Shown: positions 27,002-40,619 of the stretch, piece by piece
Layout: every line of letters begins with the position of its first letter
Position numbering within the stretch: position 1 is the stretch's first letter
NCBI GenBank assembly: GCA_037013685.1
Contig: CM072886.1
Coordinates: forward strand, 89,268,422-89,332,421
DNA length: 64,000 bases
Reading direction: 5' to 3'
DNA from: Acridotheres tristis
Lineage: Eukaryota; Chordata; Aves; Passeriformes; Sturnidae
Position numbers and translations under genes: made by a program
Notes under the pieces: generated by a model
Databases searched by the model: none
Seen by the model: only the letters and a program-made list of their open reading frames with translations
Told to the model about the DNA's origin: nothing

Positions 27002-27035
27002 TGTGCTGGTTTTGACTGAGGTAAAGTTAATTTAA
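27002..27035 (+). repeat. possible LTR terminal fragment
   Basis: 'tgtgctggttttgactgagg' followed by 'taaagttaattt' resembles the first 30 or so bases of a common bird endogenous-retrovirus LTR. The rest of that LTR is not visible downstream, so this may be a very short remnant or coincidence. Confidence 0.25.
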
Positions 27036-28127
27036 GTAGAATTATTCGCAAATACAAGTTTCTAAAATATGAAGATGGAAACAGCTAAAGAAAGTTGCAT
27101 CTCGTATGACCTAGAACCTTCAGACAACTTTCTTGAAGTATGTGCATAAACAGACTCCAGATTTATTATAATTCCATACATCACAGAAGCCACAAAATCC
27201 AGATGGGTTTGCTTTCTTTTGATCTAAAATGATAAAATTGATGATGACTCATATATAAGAAATGCAGTATTTCTGACTCAGCACTGAAGACTCAGAACTA
27301 CCCTAGTGATAGAAAAGTTAGGTTTCCAGCACAGATGAAACACTGTCAAGTATGAAATAAGCAAACAAATGCAAACACATTTTCTGTGTGTGGTAATTAA
27401 AATCTGAGTCTGAACCTTATGAGACCTTGGAATAAAGGCAGCAATTACAGGATATATATTGCTTACTTGAGGATTGTGAGATGCAGAAATTACAGGAGAA
27501 GTCATAAATGGAAGGCAACCAGAGGATTTGCTGAGGAACTGTGGTGGGCTTGCTGTACAGCTGGATGCTCGAGGGGTCTGGTGCTTGCTGGCTCCCTTCC
27601 CTGTGCTGCTGAGGATTTCCTGAGCAGCCTCTGTTCCAGCTCTGTCCATCTGCCACCATGTCCACAGAGTCCTGGCGGAGGGATTGCTCTTGAATTTTTC
27701 ACAAAGCCACAAAGCTTGTCAGCCACCACTGAGCCTTTCTGTCAGAGAAGAATGGAAATAGCCTACCTAAAGTTCAGTTCAGCTGGAGACTGACTGATTC
27801 TACCAAAGGCTTTTGCAAGCTTTTCCCCTTGGGTTTCTTAAGGTTTTTTTCACAGTGCAAATTATAATAAACACTAAATCTTTCAACTGAGCCTCTGCTG
27901 GTAAACTTAAAGTATTCTTTATTTCACCTTAAAATACATAACATGCTCTGCAGATAACAGAGGTTGGATTATAGAGCATGCCTGTATTCCCAGTCATAGT
28001 CTCAAGGCAACATCAAACTCCCATGAACTCAGAAGGCATTAGGTTTCATGACAGCACATGATTTAGGTCTCAGCTCCCTAAAATTTTCTGATTGCTCCCT
28101 TCCAGTCAGACAGGGATGCTTTCTGGT
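27036..28127. other. intergenic, nothing recognised
   Basis: It contains overlapping open frames on both strands at 27278-27793 (up to 144 codons), none with a recognisable product. Confidence 0.5.
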
Positions 28128-29020
28128 TGTGGTAGGTTGACCTTGGAGTGCTGTCAGTCACAGAGTCAGCAGATTTTTCACTTCCCCTACTCAACAGGAT
28201 GGGGAAAAAAATTAGATTGAAATAACTCATGTGTCAAGACAAGGACAGAGAGATCACTTACCAGTTATCACAAGCAAACCAGGCAACTCGGGGGAGATTA
28301 ATTTAATTTACTGCCAAATAAAATAGATTTCGATGCTGAGAAACAAGGAGAAAAAGCCACCATTCTCCCCCACTTCTTTTCAGGGCCAACTTTTGCTCCT
28401 TCATCTCTGAATTCCCTTCCTACCCCTCAACTCCAAGTAGCACAGGAGGACAGGGAATGAGGGCTGCAACCCATAAATCTTTCTCTCTGCTACTCCTTCC
28501 TCCTCACACTGTCTCCCTGCTGCAGAGTGAGGTCCTTCCCACAGGCTGCAGTGCTTTAGGATACACCAGCTCCAGCGTGGGCTCTCCATGGACCACAGCT
28601 CCTTCAGGAAACATCCACGTGCTGTGGCACAGGGTCCTGCAGGTGCTGCAGGGTGGATATCTGCTCCAGCACAGTCCTCTCTGTGGACTGCAGGGAAACA
28701 CCTGCTCCACTGTGGTCTTCTCCAGGGGCTGCAGGGGAGTGTCTGCTCTTGGTATCTCCTCCTACTCCTTCAGCTCTCCCCTCAGAGTTATTTCTCTCAT
28801 ATTTTTCCTCACCCCGCACTGCCAGGCAGCATTTTACCCTTTTCCAAATACATTTTCCTCAAGGGACCACCACCTTGGCTACAGAGCTCAGCCATGCCAT
28901 GCAGTGGAGCCACTGGAGCCAGATGGAAAGGGCTGTGTCCAGCATGGAGCAGCCCTGGCCACTCATCACAGAGATCCCTGGAGCCTCCCTGCCTGCACTG
29001 GACACCTGCACCTGCACATT
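28128..29020 (-). mobile_element. solo ERV LTR, old, antisense
   Basis: About 890 bases follow, in order, a long LTR family of bird endogenous retroviruses. On the plus strand it begins 'tgtggtaggttgaccttgg', then 'aaggacagagagatcactta', 'attaatttaatttactgcc', the GC-rich part with repeated 'ctgctcc' and 'ggctgcagggg' modules, and 'catcacagagatccctgg' near the end. The AATAAATTAAAT-type polyadenylation region belongs to the minus strand, so the sense strand is minus. No gag, pol or env sequence adjoins, so it is a solo LTR. The 3' boundary is approximate and no target-site duplication could be confirmed. Open frames inside it (213, 183 and 135 codons) are by-products of GC richness. I infer an ERVL-like family from memory of bird repeats. 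Confidence 0.75.
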
Positions 29021-32000
29021 TTCAATTTCTTTCCAATTCTCTTGTCATACTGTATTTTAAACTCACGTGTTGTAGCCCAAATAACCTACAATCCATAATC
29101 AAAACTCCAAATTATCTGAAGTTGATAAATTTAAGATAAGTAAGTTACCTTAATATAGGTATTAATTAACTTATGCAGCCCCTATGTAAGAGCCTAATAA
29201 AGTTCAAATATCATCTGAAAAGTCAAGTTCAAAAACTTCTTTAGAAGCTGTGAGCAGAGAAATGTTGATGTTTGTGTCATGGCCTGGCACACGACTGAAC
29301 AAAGGAGTTAACATGGGAGGGGAAAATGGATCATCCTGAATATCCGTAGAATTTTATAATCATCCCATAGATCTTTGTCAAAACCAAGATCAGATTTTTC
29401 GTCTGTGTGGTAAAGTACTGCCTGAAAAATTAAGCAAAGCTTAAAACTGGCTCAGATAAGATTCTGCCAGCATGAAGGGGGAGTTGCTAAACTACATTGA
29501 CAATTGCTCTGCTAGAAACCTGAAAGGCCAAAACACCCCAAAAGCGATGAAAACAAGTGATTGATTTCTGCTTGAAATGTTTTTGTGCTGTTTTTCAAGG
29601 GCTTGAATGAAAAGCTGTGCTTCTCTCCCAAAGTGGCATGGTAAGATAAATAATGAATAGACTGCAGTGTTTGAGCCCTACAACTGAAAAAGTTCAAGGG
29701 CAGAGAGAGAAAGTGAAGGAAAGCAACTGGTGATACAGGATTACACTCTACAGACAAATGGAAAAATTAGTTTATGTAGGGGGTGTGTGGCTGGTTTTCT
29801 GTCATTCAGTCCCTGTATGAGCAGATCTTTTAAGAATATATCTACTTTTTTTTTGCAATCTGACTTAGTATGAGTACACCACATAAGCATTTTCATAATT
29901 AGCATCCCACAATATCAGACAGAGTCATTAGTGAGGTGTTGCACTAGGCTGGGAAAACTTTTACTTCAAGGAAAAGGAACTTCCACTTCAGATACATCTT
30001 TTGTGGTGACTGATAAATGCTGATTCTCTAGACAGTGCTCATTTTTGCCAGGGTCATGTCTGTGTGATCTTGGAAACAGAGCTTGGGGTGAGGGGTGTTG
30101 GAATAGTTAGTTAAAAATCAAAGGAGGGTTTAGCCACAGCTGCAGCTGCCATGTGTTTGTGCTTCCTGTCAGCTGGGCTTTGGCTCCAATGGAAATATGA
30201 TGATCAGGCCTTGCAGAACAACTCTTTAAACATAAGTTGATACAACTCTGCTGTGCAATTCTACATTGTAAGGTGATCAGCAACAGTGTTCTGTAAATGC
30301 ATAGCAGTACACCAGGCCTTTTCTACCCCTGCCTTTCGAAACAGAGAAAACCTCACAAGTTGTGGGTTCATTTGCTTTCTGTGGGTTCACATTGTGTTAT
30401 TGATCAATATTTAATTAGTGAAACAAATGTTCATACTGGTATAATTTAAGCTATTGTGTTTGTTGGTAACCATCAGTAGGCTAGCTTACTCCCCTCTTCA
30501 CTTTTCACATCTACCCAGCACTTCAATGTCGTGTGGGAACCCCAGATCCACAGCTCTTCACTCAGTATTGTATTTTCATCATCTTCCTGGAAGCACAGCT
30601 GTCTGTGGAGCAGAAGGCAGCAAAGCTCCCTGCAGAGAGATGACACTTTCCAGACAGAAAGCACAGACATTTGTTCTCTTTTGGGTGTATCTGCCTTGTT
30701 GAGTTTGGATCAGTAGCACAGTCCCAGAGTGCATTTCCCAGCCCTCCTTAATGGTCCTGCTTTGATTCCATTATGGAGGGGTCCCTGAAATATTGAATTT
30801 GATTCCTTCTGCATAAAACTAAACTGCAAGGTGCAGTCCAGATGCCAATAGGTGTGCTCCTGGGACCAACTTAAACCTGGCTGAAGGAAGACATCTTAAA
30901 ATGCATATTGCAAGCATGATAGATCCTCAGAACCAGCTGCTTTACAGAGCTTCTCTTGCTGGCTGCAATGCCTGCTAATGTGAACACAGGCTTTGTGGTG
31001 ACCTTGCTTGACCTCGGCAATTTATTGCCAGGTTTTTATCTCTGCATCTTCAGGTGTGACTTTGAGAAATTGTGGGCTCTGTGAAGTGAGCAGATACACT
31101 GTGCACAGTCAATTTGGGGCACACATCCTATCAACCAAGGAATATTTTGGTGATTTGAAATGGCAAAAGAGTGCTTTTGGCATCTCTCTCTCCTCCAGCA
31201 CAATGCTGCTTTGAAGTGTTAGAACAGCATAAAAGTGGTTTTCTAGCATTTTAAGAGATTCTGTCAGTTTTTCAGGTTGGACAAAACAAATTAGATGTGG
31301 AAGGTGCAAGGGCCTGGAAATTGATAATTTGCCCGTTACTGGCTTTTATAAAACCAAAAAAATGAATTCTGTTTTTTCACTCAAGGCCAACCCTGGCACC
31401 ATCAATAAATCATGGACAAAGCACTGCTCCTAAAATACTGCTAGAAGTCATTTTATAATAAAAAATGCTGGTTGTTTTAAATAAAGGGCTCACTACTTCG
31501 TGCCTTTCCATGCAGAGTTTAAAATAACACAACAGAGCTTGGCGTTTCACCTCAAAAGAAAATGTTGCTGTGCTGAAACCATAATTGGAACATTACTACC
31601 CAGAATAAATTACCAAAGTTAGGAGCAATTGAGGGGTGGTGAAGAGATGCTGCAACAGAAGTTGCATGTCTCTGTGAATTAGAATAGTTGTTGTCATAGC
31701 TTTTATTTTAAGTGAAGCAGACTAAGCACTGGATTTTCAAGAAGAGTTTGGCAAGCTGTTGACATTTAGACCTCAAAATAGGCAGACAGGCTTTCCAGAG
31801 AGCCCAAAAGTGGAAACTGCTGGATGCTGGGCTCCTCTAGACTTCAGGACATTTGGAAGCATTAGTGAAAAATTACCAGACATACTCTAGTTTGAGGACT
31901 TACCTAAACTTCCAGATGTCCTTCTTCAGTTTCTTTGTTCCTACTCTTCCAAGTTCAGCTTTTCCAAAGTAGTCTGTATATCAATACACAAAACACATAC

Positions 32001-35000
32001 AATAGCTGGATGAACAAACAGTAGTTAGTAGCTCCCAGTCTGGATCTTGCCAGGACATTGGTAAGGGCAGCACAGCATCTCCAAATGCAGCATTTATTTT
32101 CCTAGATGAGACTGGCCTTTTGTATCTTATGAGTCAACAAATTTATAAATAAGTATTTGAGCCTACATATGAGAAGAATCTATTTTTATATCTTCATATT
32201 AAATTCTTCCTAATTGCATATTATATTTCATTTTCTAATTGCATTTTTATAATATTAAAAAGATTACCTATTTTTTAACATAGCTCTTGATATATCTCAT
32301 TAGTCAGATAGCTCAAATTGGCAATAAGACGTTTAAAATAGCAACATCATGCTGTTGTAGAGCTGGATTACTTTTTTTCTCTCTCCTAGTGGAAAAATGC
32401 CTTTTTGATATCAGAAATGTATGTTCATTTGTCTAGCCATAAAAATAAGAACTTTTTGAACCAAAAATAAAAATTAGTTTATTAATAACTTACCTCGCTT
32501 CTAATCCTTTCTTGGGAAGGCATGTCACACATCATTCCTCCCAGACAGCATAAATTAACAGGAGCCTTTTTCTCTTTCTCTCACAATAGTCTATAGAAAA
32601 TGGCAGCGAATCAGCTCTATTGTTTTCTTCTTAGATGTCTAAGAACATATGATAGAATTATATTGGATTATTAGTTATATATCATAGGTATTTGTAAGCT
32701 GCTTTCAATCTCAGCATCTAAATGCTTAAGGGAAACGTTTTTTTCAAAGAGATAGTTGTATCATCTTTTTAAAAAACACAAAGCCAAGTCCATATAAGTG
32801 TTGGTTGGGGGAAGATTTTTCAAATTGAAACCTTTTAATCTCGCAATAATGGAGGGGAAAAAAACACCACCAGGACAGTGATATTTTAAAAGAGTTTATA
32901 GCCTGCAGGAGTCAGTCTGCAAATCACGAACATGTACAGCAATAGTTCTCTAATAAAATATATGCTCAAATGCACTTGTGCTGTTCATCATCACTATGAC
33001 TACAATGTTCCTCACAGTTCAGCCTCTTTCGTTCCAGCTGTACACTAAAATAAATCAGAGATGTGACAAATTGGGTTGTCTGTACCTGTGGCTCTGGTAA
33101 GCATCAGCCATGGTGCTTCCTGCCATGCCAGCTGTGCCACTGCCAGTGTCTCAGATAAGTGGGGATGTCTGCTAAGCTCCCTGTTGAGGAACTTTCAGAC
33201 TCTTCCCAACTCCAAAAATGAAGTCCTGCATGACAGATGAGGTTTTCTGTTTCTTCCAGGCCCACTGTCTGCCTTGCAGAGAGGGTTTTCAGGAAGGCAA
33301 TAAAGGATGTGGCTTTGACAGCTCCTGTTACTACAAGCTCCCAGAAGGCAAACAGAATTTGGATTTTGATTCTGCCTAGTGGTGCCTAGGAGACCACTAG
33401 GAGAAATCCACCAAATCCACCTCCTAGACATGCACATTGACTTGTCCCTTTTGGTTTTTTTGATAGCAAGCCTGCCCTTTCACAATCGTGAGTGGGCGAG
33501 CAGTGCACGACCTCAAATTATGAGGAAGTGAAGACCTGGATAAAAAAAATCCAAACATCCTGCTGGTGTGGGAGACTTCTGTACACTGAGGCTGTGAAAA
33601 GTGCATGTGCAGTCTGGAGGGCAAATTCAAAGTGCCTTGTTTCTTAATGTGAGAAGAGTTTAACATTTTATTCTCAGTTACACTGACTGTATTTGGCTCA
33701 TCCAGCAGCAGCCATGCCAGACAAATTGTGATATTGTACAGCATAAGGAGACTTTAACAGCTTTTCCACCATTTGTTCCAAGGGATAGTCTCCTGCTAGA
33801 AGTGGGTATAATGTGAAAAGATGATATGCATAGGAAGCTATTTCAAGCAAGAGCCCTTATCCCCAGCAGTGCATGCCAGGTGCATCTCTGGGGGCATTGG
33901 CACCAAAACACCTGATACATCCATCTGGAAAACACACTTTCCTGAATGCTAAAATGTATTTCAAAATAATGTACATAAGTAATATAGATGTTGCACATCT
34001 CGAACACCTCAGATAGCAGAGAGAAAAATGGAACTGAGAAACTGCGATATAAGTCTTCTTGCTCAATTTAAAACATTATGCTGAATAAACAGAAACATTT
34101 CTTATTCCAAGAATGGAGTCTTAAAAGCAGATTAGATGCTACATCATAACTACAAATTCACTTGAACATTCTTTTAGAAATGAGTTATCTCAGTGATACT
34201 AGTTACTAATCAATACACGATTTAAAAAATGCTCCATAAAATTCAACTCAACTATCAAAAGAATCTTATTTCTCACTTCCCATCAGCCTTCATGTGAAAG
34301 TTCATTGTGCACGGATTGAAATTCTGAACACGGTTCAGAATGAGTTCTCTTTCCTTTGGTAGCAATCCTATTGTCAAGCTCCACACGACATTCAGAATCA
34401 TGTTGTGCTATTCCTGAAGGAATATAAATATCCAGAGCTGTGTCAACAATAAGTCCACTACAGACCACGATAGCAGGCATAGAAAGTGCTTTGGTAAAAT
34501 GTGTCTTTTTAGAGCAATCTGCACTTTTTGTGGGTGTGATGCAATTCTATTTCTCTCTTTGTAAAAGGAAGAAGTGCAGCAAGTTCAGGGTCTTGTGAAC
34601 TAAAACTGCTTTCATCATCTCAAGCATCAGCATAGCATGCGTGACTTGATGAAGAACAAAGGGATTAATGGTATTCTGGAAGTTAACTATGACTCACATC
34701 AGTATCCACAACATCATGTCTTTTGGGGAGAGGAGGAAATAATCAAATATAAATAACATTTCTTGGCATCTCTTGGGGCTGCACGATAGTCATATAATTT
34801 CTCTCTGTATAAGATGGAGTGCATCTCTCTTAATACTTTTAGCTGGTGCTTTCATATTGATTGATATATTTCAGACAATTTAGCTTGCTCCCTACTTACA
34901 AGCAATTAGTGCCACTTCCCGACACAAAACACATATCCTCGGGCAGGGAGAAGGACTGCTTTGAACCTTTCAATCGTAGAAGCATCCTGAGATACACACA

Positions 35001-36579
35001 ACATTCCACATTTAAAAACAGTGTATAATTGAGACTGTACTGCAGTACCTACTGAACCTGAACCCTAATGCTGTCCATATTTTCTACAAAACAACCCCAG
35101 CCATTAAACACAGAGCAATGCTGTTTCACGAGTATATGCAATGCTGTATGTTGGACAAGTTTACATCAGCCACCTGCCTCTTGAAAGGAAAAAGTAGCTG
35201 CCCTCCACATTCCAGCTGAGAAACTGGGACATGTTAGGAGACAATTGGGACTCCAGGTACTTAGGTAACTTGGCAATGAGGTTTCATCCCTACAGCAGTC
35301 GTCTGTGCCCACGCCAGGAGGCAGAGCAGCCCAAAGATGGAAAGCCCTGCAGCCTGCTGATGGCCCGGGAAGTCTGGAGAACAGTTCCCAGCCACTGCAA
35401 CCCAGCAAAGTTGTGGTGGGAGTATTCCACAGAAGCAGCTCAGTCTTTAAACAAGTGCTTTTAATCTGTCAGAAGCAGGTCGTCTTCTAACAAATCAATC
35501 TTTATTGCAATATGCCTAACTAGGGAAAGAGACACAACATTTCTTGAGTGTAAGCTGGGACAGGAGACACTGATGTCTACAAAGAAATCACGTTATTACA
35601 GAGAGTCAAGAGATCTGCTCTATCTGCAAACATTTCTTTTTATCTCCTATCTTTCCAGATAGAAATTTCACTGTTCATATGAAGAGATTACTTATTAGAT
35701 CACTCTGTCAAAAAGCTGGATTCAGACCTTCATTACAGTTATATAAGTGATGGAAATAGTTTGTACAATTACCTTTAAAAAAAGAAAAGAAGGCAAGCCA
35801 TTGTGAAATCGTCCTAATTCACTACAAAAACATTATTATGCAGAAACCAAAAATTATATCTTTTCAGGTACACCCTATTCAAGGTGCATCAGATGTCACT
35901 TGTCACAGAGAGTGACAGCTCGCCCAATAGGTCTTGTTCTTACCATGAAAGCTTCCATCAGACAGACAGAAACATGTAGAACAAGATAGCTGATGCTCTG
36001 GACAATCTAAATCCCTAATAGTCTCATATTTCTGGGCACAAATGTAATCATATTAGACAAGTTCCTCTGGAAATGTATTCATTTGGCTTTATTATGTACC
36101 AAAGGAGATTTCACAAGGTTCTGGAAATCCAATAAACCTCCCATTTATAAGTCACGGCTTGCAAATACTTAGAAATGTGCTCCATTGGAAAAAGCATATT
36201 ACTATGTTAATGGACACATGCTGAGCTTCCATGAGTTTCAGAAGTTCTTTCTGAATTTTTATGGAGAAACAAGAGAAGAATATATCATAATTTAAGCATG
36301 TCATTATTCTAGACCATAGTATCTCACTAACCTTAATGTGCATTAGGTTAGGGTTGGCACCATGTCTAATTCTTTTATATGCCACAATCTCTATTTATGT
36401 TAAAAAATTATACAGTTCCTCTTTCTCTTTCTTGACAGGTCTGCTTTTCTAAGTATATTGTTACATACTAACATAATGATAATGTAATTGCTTTTGTGCT
36501 TGTAAACATTATATATAATGTGGATCAAGAACAACCCAATCTGTCTGTGTTCTGTAAACATTAAAATAACTAAGAAAAT
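29021..36579. other. intergenic, nothing recognised
   Basis: About 7.5 kb of mostly AT-rich DNA. Open frames are at most 106 codons. No gene, RNA gene or clearly assignable repeat was seen. Confidence 0.5.
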
Positions 36580-36840
36580 TAAGTTTGGACTGTTTGGTAA
36601 TGATACAAGGGTGAGAAATATAGCTGTTCATAACAATGCACATGGCTATGCTTGAGAAGGCTAACTGTATAACGACAGAAATCAATGTACAGCATGATGA
36701 AAATGGTTAATAAACTTTGAAAAGTTATGCAAAACCAGAGTATGAGGACGGCAGAAGGCTGGAGAAAATTAGACCAAGAAATGCAATGAAATATAACAAT
36801 AAAGACAAGCTTATGTAATTCTGAATTACACACCGTCACA
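36580..36840 (+). repeat. ancient CR1-like LINE fragment
   Basis: The stretch keeps the skeleton of CR1 ORF2. 'taatgatacaa' stands where 'gatgataccaa' (D-D-T) is expected, and 'gaaatataacaataaagacaagc' matches the 'gaaattcaacaaagacaag' region that codes for the conserved F-N-K-D-K stretch. Divergence is high. Only the order of motifs makes the call. Confidence 0.5.
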
Positions 36841-37429
36841 AGCACAGGGAAGTAATAGTCCCTTTCTATATGACTTCAGTGCACTGACAAATTGTATGCT
36901 GCATCCAATTGTGTGTTTCTGCAGCAAAAATTAAAACTAAATAAAACTGACATTACAAAAGCCCTTGACAAAAATGTTTGAGAATATTTTACCATATAAT
37001 GTACTACTAAAACCAGTCATTGGGGACAATTAAACACAGCACAAAACATGTCATTCTTTAATCTGCTCTTGCATTTTGATTAAGGATTGCAGATAACAAT
37101 GTGAAGGGTATTCTCAAAGCAAGGGTTATAATTGGCAAGAGCTCTAGTACTCATTAACTGAAGATTAAACTTAAAGCAAACTGAATACCCATCTGATGCA
37201 GAATACAGAGAGCTGTTGGGGCAATGGAGATCAAGTTCAATGAAATATTTTATGTTTTTGCCTTTGAGGATGCCAAAAGCTAAAAGCAGGATTGAAAAAT
37301 TGTCATGATTTTAGGAACACGGTGGAAAATCTGCAGAACTGAGTCAAGGGTGACCTTCCCGGTACCCCCAGGCACATACAGGTTACTGTGCTGGGGATTA
37401 GATGCTGTTTAAATACAATTCACTAGCAA
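36841..37429. other. unassigned spacer between two old LINE pieces
   Basis: No clear similarity; it could be a decayed part of the same LINE or a later insertion. Confidence 0.35.
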
Positions 37430-37690
37430 AGAACCAAAACAGCCTGATCAATAAATGACAAAAGCATTTATCAGCATCTGGAAATCACTTTTACTGATCA
37501 GCAGTTGTCTGGAAGTATTTGAAGAAGAGAGATGTCAACAGATTAGAAGAAACTTAGAAAAGGGTAACAAACTGATTAATGTACTAAAGAATTGATTCAT
37601 TAGGAAAGATTAAAAGATGTGAAAGTGTTAAGTGACAGCTCATATTTTTTTATATAAGCCAAACAAGAAGAAAAATTGTTTGGAATAGAT
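37430..37690 (+). repeat. ancient CR1-like LINE fragment
   Basis: 'agaaaagggtaacaaactg' followed by 'attcattaggaaagattaaaag' corresponds to the CR1 region 'agaagggcaacaaagctg ... tatgaggaaaggctgaaag'. Same orientation as the piece at 36580, so both may come from one insertion. Confidence 0.5.
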
Positions 37691-39378
37691 GACTGAGAAC
37701 AAGTGATACTGGCAAACAAATTTGTGCCAGTCCTGAGAATGGTTTGAAGCTTCCTTTACTATTCCTGCCACCACTCTGAATAAATGTCAACAGAAGGTGC
37801 TAGAGCTGGGAGGAGCTCAAGTGTGCTGGAGAAGCATATGTTTGAAACTGGGTTTTGAAAAGTAAAGATTTTGTTTTGCAATGGCTACAGAATCCTTTGT
37901 GTCCCGTGGCTGCTGCTAGAAAAAGAAATCTCTCTGTGTCCTGGTTTTCCCAGCAGCAAAGTGGGCTCAGTAATATTTCTTGACTCATGGGGACATTGTG
38001 ACAGGAAATTCAATGAGAAGAAATATATATTCAGCTTGGTTCTTAAAAATCGTCTTATTGACCCAAATGGGCTTTTAGTCATGCTTTTTGACTGAATAAA
38101 GATATTCTTGGAAAAAGAGGTGAAACAACTGCAAGAAGAGAAACAGATCTGGCACCACGGTGATTGGAAAAGGGAAGAGCATAAAATCTAGGGAAACATC
38201 TGCAAAATTAAAGATTAAATTAAAAGGAGCAGAATAGAGAAGGACTATAGGAGCAGGGTAGAAAATGCAAAACAGAGTGGTATAGCACAAGGGAAAGAGT
38301 TCTCAGTTTCCCAATAATAACCAGCCTGAGCACATTGCTGCCTCAACAATTGGTGAGACATTGAGGCAGCTTTATGCACTGGGAAAGGACACAGCTGAAC
38401 AGGGCAGCAGGGTGCTTGGGGGGCAGTAAAATGGCCACTGCATCATGCCTGCTTTGTTTGCCCAAGAGCCTTGATGAAGTTACACAGGCAGGGAAAGGGC
38501 AGAAATAGTAATCAACCTTCTCTTTTCTAGCTCTTAGGAGCAGCCGCATCAAGCCCAGCTTTACTGAGCTCTTGCCCTCCCCTCACTCTGTCCTCATTAC
38601 TGTGACAGCAAATTCAGTTTGGCCTAAACTGGCTTTTATTCCCCATTGCTTTGAGTGGGGTTAGATACTTGAATCACTTGATCAAACTCCTGGACCAAAA
38701 TTTAGACATGTGAAACTTTGACAGAGGGCAAGTATTGATCTGGGACTGGTGCCACATATTTAGTCCTGGATAGAAAGGAGCAAGAGAGTACTATGCTAAA
38801 CATTCCTTCTGTTCAGCTGAGAGCCTTCCAGGCAAGAAAACCTCTCCACAGTTATGTTTGCTTGGTAAGTGTGGCAAGAACAACCTGTGCAGGGTCTGCT
38901 GGATAGACTCCCAAATCTGACATAATTGTAAATCCTGGGCCATGCATCTGATTGCTGAAGAACTCGGTAGTAACACAGAAGAAATTCTGTGGTGTTGAAA
39001 AAAACTTTTAATTAAATACAAAGTTTAATAGCTAATGAGCTATGTATGAAACTAAATGACATAGCCAGTGCCACCTGGTTCTTTCCTGGTTTTGCACGCA
39101 TTTTATTTTATTAGAATATTGTGGGACTATATGCTGAAGATATTTATTTGTATTATCCAACTTGCAAATACTGAAGGTGACAGATTTAGGTAAGTGTCAT
39201 TTGAGATTTTGGGCACAACCTCCCTAGTAGAGATAGATGAATAAGTTCAACTATTGGATAATCTGAGTACTTTTGGTCAAGTAGCAAAAGTGAAATAGTT
39301 TGTATGAGAGAACTCCTGAGTCTTTTGTTGAGGTTGGTGCTAGATTTCATTAGACAACCTCTTTGATTTAGAACTAGA
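37691..39378. other. intergenic, nothing recognised
   Basis: No gene; short chance frames only (up to 76 codons). Confidence 0.5.
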
Positions 39379-39645
39379 GGCAATGGGCACAAAGTGAAAC
39401 ACAAGAGGTTCTCTCTGAATATCAGGAAACACATTCTCACTGTGAGGGTGACCAAGCAGTGGCACAGGTTGCCTAGGGAGATTTTGGCATGTCCATCGTT
39501 GGAAATACTAAAAAACCATTTGGACACAGTTCTGAGCAATCGGCTTGGGGTGCTCCTGCTTGAACACAGCGAGTTGGATAAGGTGACCTTTAGAAGTCCC
39601 TTCCAGGCTCAATATTTTTGTGTTTCTTTGATTCTGTGAACACTG
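39379..39645 (+). repeat. CR1 LINE 3' end
   Basis: A clear copy of the CR1 3' region: 'gaggcaatgggcacaaagtg', 'aacacaagaggttc', 'atatcaggaaacacattctc', 'actgtgagggtgaccaag', 'ggcacaggttgcctaggg', then 'agaagtcccttccagg' and a terminal 'gattctgtga'. 5'-truncated; sense strand plus. Confidence 0.92.
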
Positions 39646-40619
39646 ATCCAGTTTATACTCTCAATATTTTTGATGTTGTCTTTACAAGTACAGGAGTTGG
39701 GAAGGTTTTTTGTTATAAGAAGGAAAGTTGAGACTAATAAGCACAGTTCTCTGGCAAATATACCTGGCAAGAGCAGGATTCTACTGTCTGATGCACAAGG
39801 CCGCAGGGGGCTCCAAACAACACTTTGATGGTTTCGCTAAATTATAGATCTCTGTTCTCCAAGACAAAATAAAACAGTGCTTTCACAATTAAATGTATCT
39901 GTATTTTATCCAGATCTCTGGCAAATGAAATCACTCTTACTGCCCTGGCAGCTTCTCTCTGCTCGTTCATATTCCCTGTTTCCCTTTGGTTGTACATCTT
40001 CATTTCTACAACTACTAGAGAAAAATCAGGAGGGAGGAGGGCAGAAATTGTGTGTGTGCATCAGCAGGGGACGTAAAAACTGCTGGTGGTATTCAAGAGT
40101 TCACCAAAGACAACAATTTTTAACCATCTGTATAGCGTCCTACTTTCACAAAAGAGCAATTGGAGGTGAGCAAAAGTGAAATTGCTGGATAATTGCAATA
40201 AATTTACATTTACTTGCAAAAGATGGAAGTTACCAAATGTGGCAGAGTTTAGTGTGATCCCAAAGACACACAAGATTTGTCATTTTGTTGGTGTGGCATT
40301 CCCTCCATATGCAACAATTTGCACCGCAGAAGCAGCTTGCTCAAATTCTTTCTGAATTCTTTTGCTTTTAAAGCTGGCAGGAAAGTGTTTAGGGTTCTTT
40401 TTTAATACATATATCAGAGAACAGAATAGAAATGAATACCCAGCTGGCATAGTGTGAATTTGCCAATCAAGCATGACTATATCACTCACTTTAAACTAGC
40501 TAGAGATACTTCCAGACAGATAGCACTGCTCAGATGTGGCTTTTCTAGATAAAAAATGGCATGTCATTCATCCCAAGAGTCAAAAAATAACAACGACAAA
40601 AAAAAAGCCAAAACCAAAT
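39646..40619. other. intergenic, nothing recognised
   Basis: Spacer between two CR1 copies; no gene seen. Confidence 0.5.

Noticed and set aside
27278..27793. Overlapping frames of 144, 124, 82 and 75 codons
   Set aside because: Several frames open at once on both strands, no motif, no splice context.
28457..29139. Open frames of 213, 183 and 135 codons on the plus strand
   Set aside because: They lie within the antisense ERV LTR and reflect its modular GC-rich sequence, not a gene.
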